Source of the DNA: Selenomonadaceae bacterium UBA3796
Lineage (GTDB): Bacteria > Bacillota > Negativicutes > Selenomonadales > Selenomonadaceae
DNA: 8,555 nucleotides
Reading direction: 5' to 3'
NCBI GenBank assembly: GCA_002369175.1
Contig: DFES01000131.1
Location: 3,825 to 12,379, forward strand
Of the stretch, positions 4,860 through 8,555 are shown in pieces; the stretch's first letter is position 1; each line of letters starts with the position of its first letter. A program made the translations under genes and the position numbers. The notes beneath the pieces were generated by a model that saw nothing but the letters and a program-made list of their open reading frames with translations, ran no database searches and was not told the origin of the DNA.

Positions 4860-7778
4860 TCATTCCATGACAGAAACAAGACTGCCAAAGCACTCCTTGT
4901 TCTCCCGCACCTTGTCTTCATTGCCGAAAACACAAAGATTGTTATCCTTCATGCAAGCCGCGATCATGTCCCCCAAATCCCTGACATCCTGCTGTCGCGC
5001 AGAGAGGATCTGGTCACGGGACTTCTGCCGGTCAGCCAGAGTGATTCCCTTCAGCCAGCACTCTGCCGCAAGATCCCCCTTCATTTTCGGCGTCAAGGGC
5101 GTGTCGATCGTCCCCATGGTGCCGATGATGAACTTATCCATTTCCCGGTCGGAAACGTCGAAATTCTTCACATAATCCGCCGTCTCATCAAAAACCTCCA
5201 GGGTTTCCCTGAGATTGGGATCGCGGTAGGAGCCGAAAAACATCATGCCGCTGCGGCTAAAATTCGTGAACGCTCCATAAGCACCGCCCTGAACGCGGAT
5301 TTTCGTCCAGAAGTAATCATAGCGGAGTACGGTCTCAAGAATATGCAGCACTCCGGTATAGGGATATCCCAGCTTCATGAAGTTCGCGCCCTTTCCGACA
5401 TACTGCACACGGCTGGAGGACATAAGCCCCTCATTTCCCTTCTCCAAATCCCAATGGTACTTCGCAACGGGGAATTCACGGGAGGAAAGGCACCCCATCA
5501 GGTCGGGAAGCACCGCAGCAAACACCGGATATTCCGATTGCTGCAGTGTCACACTGATGACAACCCCCTGCCGATGGAATACATTCGCCAGGAGTTCCTC
5601 CATGACAGGCTGCAGCCCGGAAAATCTTTCCTCAAAATGTTCCAGGAAATCCTTGATGAAGCGGTAAAACGGAAGTCCGCCTTCATCCGCATAATGCCCG
5701 GCAAGGGAAATATATCCCCCGATCCTGCCTGCCACAAGGCTGTGCGCCGACCGCTGCATGCTCATCTCGACGGAAACCTGGATCTGCTCCATGAGTTCCT
5801 TCACGCGCTTGCGGTCTGTGAACAGGCTTTCCGTAAAGATTTCGGAAAGCAGGGATACCATCTCCGGCAGCTTTGCGATGAGGCACTTCGCTCTGACCCT
5901 GAACTGCGGGAAAAAGGAGTCCGGCTCGTCTTTCTTGACAATCGCGCAGGTATGATAGGAAATGCCGCCCGTGTGGAGATCCCTGAGCTTGCCCAGTTCC
6001 TCGTAGGAATGGCTTTTCGTGCTCACGCCTCCCAGGAGCTCTGCCAGAAGATACAAGTAGAAGAGCTTCTCCTGCGGTACGCGGGAAGTATCGAAATAGA
6101 GCTTCAGATACGCAATGCCACTGGTCTCCACATCGCTGAACAGGACCTTTGTGCCCGCTTCCTCCCGGACTTCCAAGGGGTACGCATACGCTTCCTTGCG
6201 GATATCGGAAATCTTCAGCACCGGAATCGATGCCAAGGCCTCCTCTGTCTCGGGACTCTGCTGCCGCGCCTTGAGAGCTTTCGTTTCCTCTATGATGCGC
6301 GCCAGTTCCTCGGCAGAGAATCCGGCCTTTTTGGCTGCCAGCACATCCTCCACGGCCTTTTCCCTCTCTGCCGCCATGGTCTTGCTCGGCTCCATCACCA
6401 GCAACGTCCTGTGGGGATTGTGCAGCAGGTACTTCTCGATCAGTCCCTCGAAATACCGCTCATCCAGCCCTTTTTTCATGCGCTTCAGCAGCTCTTCATA
6501 GTAGAGCAGTTCTGCAGGATCACCGCCGTAAAGCCAGCTGCGGAGACTGCGGAGCCCATAGATAAGCCCTTTGGGGGCAGAGCCGAAGTCCGCTTCCCTC
6601 AGGCGGAATTCCATGAGATTGATGGATGCCTCCATGAGGGTGCGGTCAATGCCTTCTGCCGCCAGTTTCCGGAGATTCTCCATGACGGTGTCATAAAACT
6701 TCTCGGCCCTGTCCTTTTCCGAACTGTTGATGATGATGCTGTACATGGGCTGCAAGAGATCGCTTTCGAAATTGGAATCCACATCCATTCCAAGCTCCGC
6801 ATCCACAAGAGCTTTCCTGAGCGGCCCCGCCGGCGTCCGCAAAATGGCGTGATCCAGAATATCCATTCCCAGCATGGTTTCAGCATCCAGCACGTTCCCC
6901 ACAATGTAGTTCAGGCTCAGGAAGGTCTTTTCTTTTGTGTCCTCCTCTGCCCCGCAGGGATATTTTTCAAAGATGCGCTTCATCTCCGCAAAGGGTTCCT
7001 GCCGTTCGATATGGGAAGGCACCGGGATCCTTTCAAAATGGGACAGGTACTCCCTGTCAAGGTAGGCCAGCTTCTCATGAATGTCCAGGTCGCCGTACAG
7101 ATAAATATAGCTGTTGGAGGGGTGATAATATTTCCGATGGAATTCCCGGAACATTTCCTGCGTGAGGCCGGGGATTGCCTCCGGATCTCCGCCGGACTCA
7201 TAGCCATAGGTCGTGTCCGGATACAGGGATGCCATGATGCGGGATTCCAAAAGGTCATCCGGCGATGACAGCGCCCCCTTCATCTCATTGTAGACAACGC
7301 CGCTGTAACGGAGCGGCTCCTCCGGATGCTCAATCTCATAATGCCACCCTTCCTGCATGAGGATTTCCGGTGTATGATACATGGCAGGGTAGAACACCGC
7401 ATCAAGATAAACATCCATGAGGTTCTGGAAATCCTTATCGTTGCGGCTTGCCACCGGATACACGGTCTTGTCCGGATACGTCATGGCATTGAGAAATGTA
7501 TTGAGGGAGCCCTTCACCAGTTCCACAAAGGGCTCCTTCAGGGGATACTTCCGGGAACCGCAGAGAACGGAATGCTCCACGATATGTGCCACACCGGTAT
7601 CATCCGTGGGCGGTGTGCGAAAAGCGATGGAGAAAACCTTGTTGTCGTCCTTGTTCTTGAGATAGAAAAGCCTCGCTCCCGTTTTTTCATGCACAAATTC
7701 AAACCCCTCGGAATCTGCCTCGGGAATATTCTGCTTTTTCAGCAGTTGAAAACCATGTACTCTGTCGTTTATCTCCAT
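4860..7778 (-). CDS. M16C zinc metallopeptidase, presequence-protease (PreP/Cym1) type
   Basis: This is an insulinase-superfamily peptidase that degrades short unstructured peptides inside a closed two-halved chamber. It has 972 residues, the usual length for single-chain M16C enzymes. The inverted zinc motif HIVEH is at 65-69 (codons 7586-7572), with Glu68 as the general base. The third ligand is Glu165 in VVYNEMKGALS, 96 residues after His69, the same distance as His81 to Glu177 in plant PreP. The C-terminal half carries RVQGGAYG at 828-835; Arg828 and Tyr834 correspond in spacing to PreP Arg848 and Tyr854. No signal peptide is seen, so a cytosolic location is likely. The ATG at 7778 is preferred because GGAGGG lies 6-7 bases upstream. 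A TTG at 7841 in the same frame would overlap cobO and lacks such a site. The natural substrate is unknown; it is likely cotranscribed with dapA. Confidence 0.95.
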   Translation of the reverse strand: MEINDRVHGFQLLKKQNIPEADSEGFEFVHEKTGARLFYLKNKDDNKVFSIAFRTPPTDDTGVAHIVEHSVLCGSRKYPLKEPFVELVKGSLNTFLNAMTYPDKTVYPVASRNDKDFQNLMDVYLDAVFYPAMYHTPEILMQEGWHYEIEHPEEPLRYSGVVYNEMKGALSSPDDLLESRIMASLYPDTTYGYESGGDPEAIPGLTQEMFREFHRKYYHPSNSYIYLYGDLDIHEKLAYLDREYLSHFERIPVPSHIERQEPFAEMKRIFEKYPCGAEEDTKEKTFLSLNYIVGNVLDAETMLGMDILDHAILRTPAGPLRKALVDAELGMDVDSNFESDLLQPMYSIIINSSEKDRAEKFYDTVMENLRKLAAEGIDRTLMEASINLMEFRLREADFGSAPKGLIYGLRSLRSWLYGGDPAELLYYEELLKRMKKGLDERYFEGLIEKYLLHNPHRTLLVMEPSKTMAAEREKAVEDVLAAKKAGFSAEELARIIEETKALKARQQSPETEEALASIPVLKISDIRKEAYAYPLEVREEAGTKVLFSDVETSGIAYLKLYFDTSRVPQEKLFYLYLLAELLGGVSTKSHSYEELGKLRDLHTGGISYHTCAIVKKDEPDSFFPQFRVRAKCLIAKLPEMVSLLSEIFTESLFTDRKRVKELMEQIQVSVEMSMQRSAHSLVAGRIGGYISLAGHYADEGGLPFYRFIKDFLEHFEERFSGLQPVMEELLANVFHRQGVVISVTLQQSEYPVFAAVLPDLMGCLSSREFPVAKYHWDLEKGNEGLMSSSRVQYVGKGANFMKLGYPYTGVLHILETVLRYDYFWTKIRVQGGAYGAFTNFSRSGMMFFGSYRDPNLRETLEVFDETADYVKNFDVSDREMDKFIIGTMGTIDTPLTPKMKGDLAAECWLKGITLADRQKSRDQILSARQQDVRDLGDMIAACMKDNNLCVFGNEDKVRENKECFGSLVSVME

Positions 7779-7812
7779 GGAAGCCCTCCTTACTCCTCGT
7801 AAAAAAACCACT

Positions 7813-7848
7813 ATTTTACATTGTACCACCGAACCGCTCAAAACTCAA
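7813..7848 (-). promoter_or_regulatory. Two overlapping candidate promoters for the M16C-dapA unit
   Basis: On the minus strand, TTGAGT (7848-7843) is 17 bases from TACAAT (7825-7820). TTGAGC (7841-7836) is 17 bases from TAAAAT (7818-7813). The two sets are offset by 7 bases, and their -35 elements lie in the last codons of cobO. Either would start transcription about 30 bases before the ATG at 7778, allowing this unit to be expressed apart from cobO. Confidence 0.5.
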
Positions 7849-8374
7849 TTCCCTGCTGTGCCTTGATGCCTTTTTGATAGGGGTGTTTTATGAGCGTCAT
7901 CTCCGTGACGAGATCCGCCCGCTCCACAAGGGAGGGCAGGGCATCGCGCCCCGTGAGCACCAAATGCAGGCCTTCCGGCCGCGCCTCCAGAAGCTCCATG
8001 AGCTCGCTTTCCCCAATGAGTCCGAATTTCACGGCATAGTTGATTTCATCAAAGATCACCATATCCCATGCACCGCTTTGGATGACCTCTTTTGCACGCA
8101 GCAATGCCTTCCCGGCCGCCGCCCTATGCTCTTCCTCCTGCCCGTTCCCCCTTCGGGTAAATCCCAGTCCGCACTGCTCTACCCGGATGCGTCCGTCTAT
8201 CTCCCCGAGCTTTTCGATTGCCCCCAGTTCCCCATAGCTCCAGCTTCCTTTGATGAATTGCAGGATGAATACGCGCAGCCCGCTCCCCCATGCCCGCATG
8301 GCCAGCCCCAAGGCCGCCGTGGTTTTTCCCTTTCCATCGCCTGTATGGACGATGACAAGTCCTTTTTTCTCCAT
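7838..8374 (-). CDS. cobO: Cob(I)alamin adenosyltransferase, CobO/BtuR type
   Basis: The enzyme transfers the adenosyl group of ATP to reduced corrinoid, giving adenosylcobalamin or its precursor, in the cytosol. It has 178 residues. The P-loop is GDGKGKTT at 12-19 (more often GNGKGKTT), followed by AALGLAMRAWG. Walker B is MVIFDEINYAV (105-115). LTGRDALPSLVERADLVTEM (140-159) and the terminal HPYQKGIKAQQGIEF are hallmarks of the family. It lacks the roughly 20-residue N-terminal arm of E. coli BtuR, which is common in Firmicutes. The ATG at 8374 has GAGGTG six bases upstream. The seven-residue longer TTG start at 8395 is less likely. No other cobalamin gene is in view. The M16C gene follows after 59 bases with its own likely promoter. 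Confidence 0.95.
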   Translation of the reverse strand: MEKKGLVIVHTGDGKGKTTAALGLAMRAWGSGLRVFILQFIKGSWSYGELGAIEKLGEIDGRIRVEQCGLGFTRRGNGQEEEHRAAAGKALLRAKEVIQSGAWDMVIFDEINYAVKFGLIGESELMELLEARPEGLHLVLTGRDALPSLVERADLVTEMTLIKHPYQKGIKAQQGIEF

Positions 8375-8385
8375 GACCTTCACCT

Positions 8386-8433
8386 CTACCACCAAAATTC
8401 GCCCTTCTCCCGCAAAATCCTCCCCTCCGCCAT
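8386..8433 (-). CDS. Possible 15-codon leader ORF upstream of cobO
   Basis: An ATG at 8433 opens a frame encoding MAEGRILREKGEFWW, ending with TAG 11 bases before the cobO start. AGGAGA lies about 8 bases upstream of this ATG, so it has a credible ribosome binding site. It ends in tandem Trp codons directly before the stop. It may be a translated leader affecting cobO expression, or chance. No attenuator hairpin pair was recognised between it and cobO. Confidence 0.25.
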   Translation of the reverse strand: MAEGRILREKGEFWW

Positions 8434-8457
8434 TTCTACTCTCTCCTGCAATTGTTT

Positions 8458-8488
8458 ACGCCCGCATTTTATGATATCATTAGGGCGT
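8458..8488. repeat. Inverted repeat ACGCCC / GGGCGT with nested palindrome
   Basis: ACGCCC (8458-8463) and GGGCGT (8483-8488) enclose 19 bases that include the perfect palindrome ATGATATCAT (8471-8480). It lies between cobO and the edge sequence. There is no U-tract after it on the minus strand (AAACAATTG follows), so it is a poor terminator. It could be a regulatory dyad or an end of a mobile element. Confidence 0.3.
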
Positions 8489-8555
8489 GTTGATTAATTC
8501 ACTCACCCCATCTTCACGGTTCTTGACTGCCCCTGCGTCGTTGACAAATCCTCGA
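8480..8555 (-). other. Unidentified edge sequence: 3' end of an unknown ORF or mobile-element end
   Basis: On the minus strand a frame is open from the window edge to TAA at 8482-8480, giving 24 codons that end SELINTP. The plus strand is also open across the same bases from a GTG at 8487. The junction at 8480-8490 reads TTAGGGCGTGTTG, which resembles the termini of some IS5-type elements next to a TTA target. Neither reading can be confirmed because the rest is outside the window. Confidence 0.3.

Noticed and set aside
4770..7268. An 832-codon open frame on the plus strand opposite the M16C peptidase
   Set aside because: It shows no recognisable domain and is His/Arg/Leu-rich in the way expected of a GC-rich gene read backwards. 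The minus strand carries all M16C active-site motifs and a good ribosome binding site.
7801..7837. Terminator after cobO (seven Ts on the minus strand at 7807-7801)
   Set aside because: No stem-loop precedes the T-run, so a Rho-independent terminator is not supported.
7779..7841. TTG start for the peptidase, extending it by 21 residues
   Set aside because: It would overlap the cobO stop, has no ribosome binding site, and adds no family-conserved sequence. ATG at 7778 has an excellent site.
8375..8555. Cobalamin riboswitch upstream of cobO
   Set aside because: I looked for the B12-box (GCCACTG) and the other conserved core segments on the minus strand and did not find them in the 181 bases available. 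One could lie further upstream, outside the window.
1..8555. CRISPR array, tRNA, rRNA, phage or defence system
   Set aside because: No direct repeat series, cloverleaf, rRNA segment or related protein motif was seen on either strand. The window is nearly filled by housekeeping genes.

Overview
The window looks like a chromosomal housekeeping segment from a Negativicutes-type Firmicute, with Selenomonas and its relatives as the best guess. The support is indirect: moderately high GC, strong AGGAGG-type ribosome binding sites, an argC-argJ order, an M16C peptidase next to dapA, and a small secreted protein of a kind I associate with that group. No rRNA or other taxonomic marker is present. Most genes are on the minus strand.

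Left region (1-2411). argJ (cut by the left edge) and argC form a minus-strand arginine biosynthesis operon with an 18-base gap. The argC promoter lies in the 177-base divergent spacer and is covered by two ARG-box-like palindromes whose centres are 21 bases apart, which suggests ArgR repression. The same spacer holds the promoter of the divergent plus-strand gene at 2412, with a perfect 8-3-8 inverted repeat in its -35 region.

Middle (2412-4834). The plus-strand gene is a membrane-anchored monofunctional peptidoglycan glycosyltransferase (GT51). It converges on a 192-residue secreted protein of unknown function. A perfect 15-bp hairpin between the two can terminate transcription. Next comes dapA, encoding the first committed enzyme of the lysine and diaminopimelate branch, with a GTG start.

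Right (4835-8555). A 972-residue presequence-protease-like M16C zinc metallopeptidase lies 25 bases upstream of dapA and is probably cotranscribed with it. Upstream of that is cobO (cob(I)alamin adenosyltransferase), preceded by a 15-codon leader-like reading frame ending in two Trp codons. The last 75 or so bases look like the edge of another gene or a mobile element.

Functionally the window combines amino acid synthesis (Arg, Lys/DAP), cell wall synthesis (GT51, with DapA supplying DAP), peptide turnover and cobalamin activation. I found no CRISPR, tRNA, rRNA, phage or defence genes and no clear new multi-gene system. The best leads are the arginine operator pair, the uncharacterised secreted protein, the cobO leader ORF and the right-edge element.
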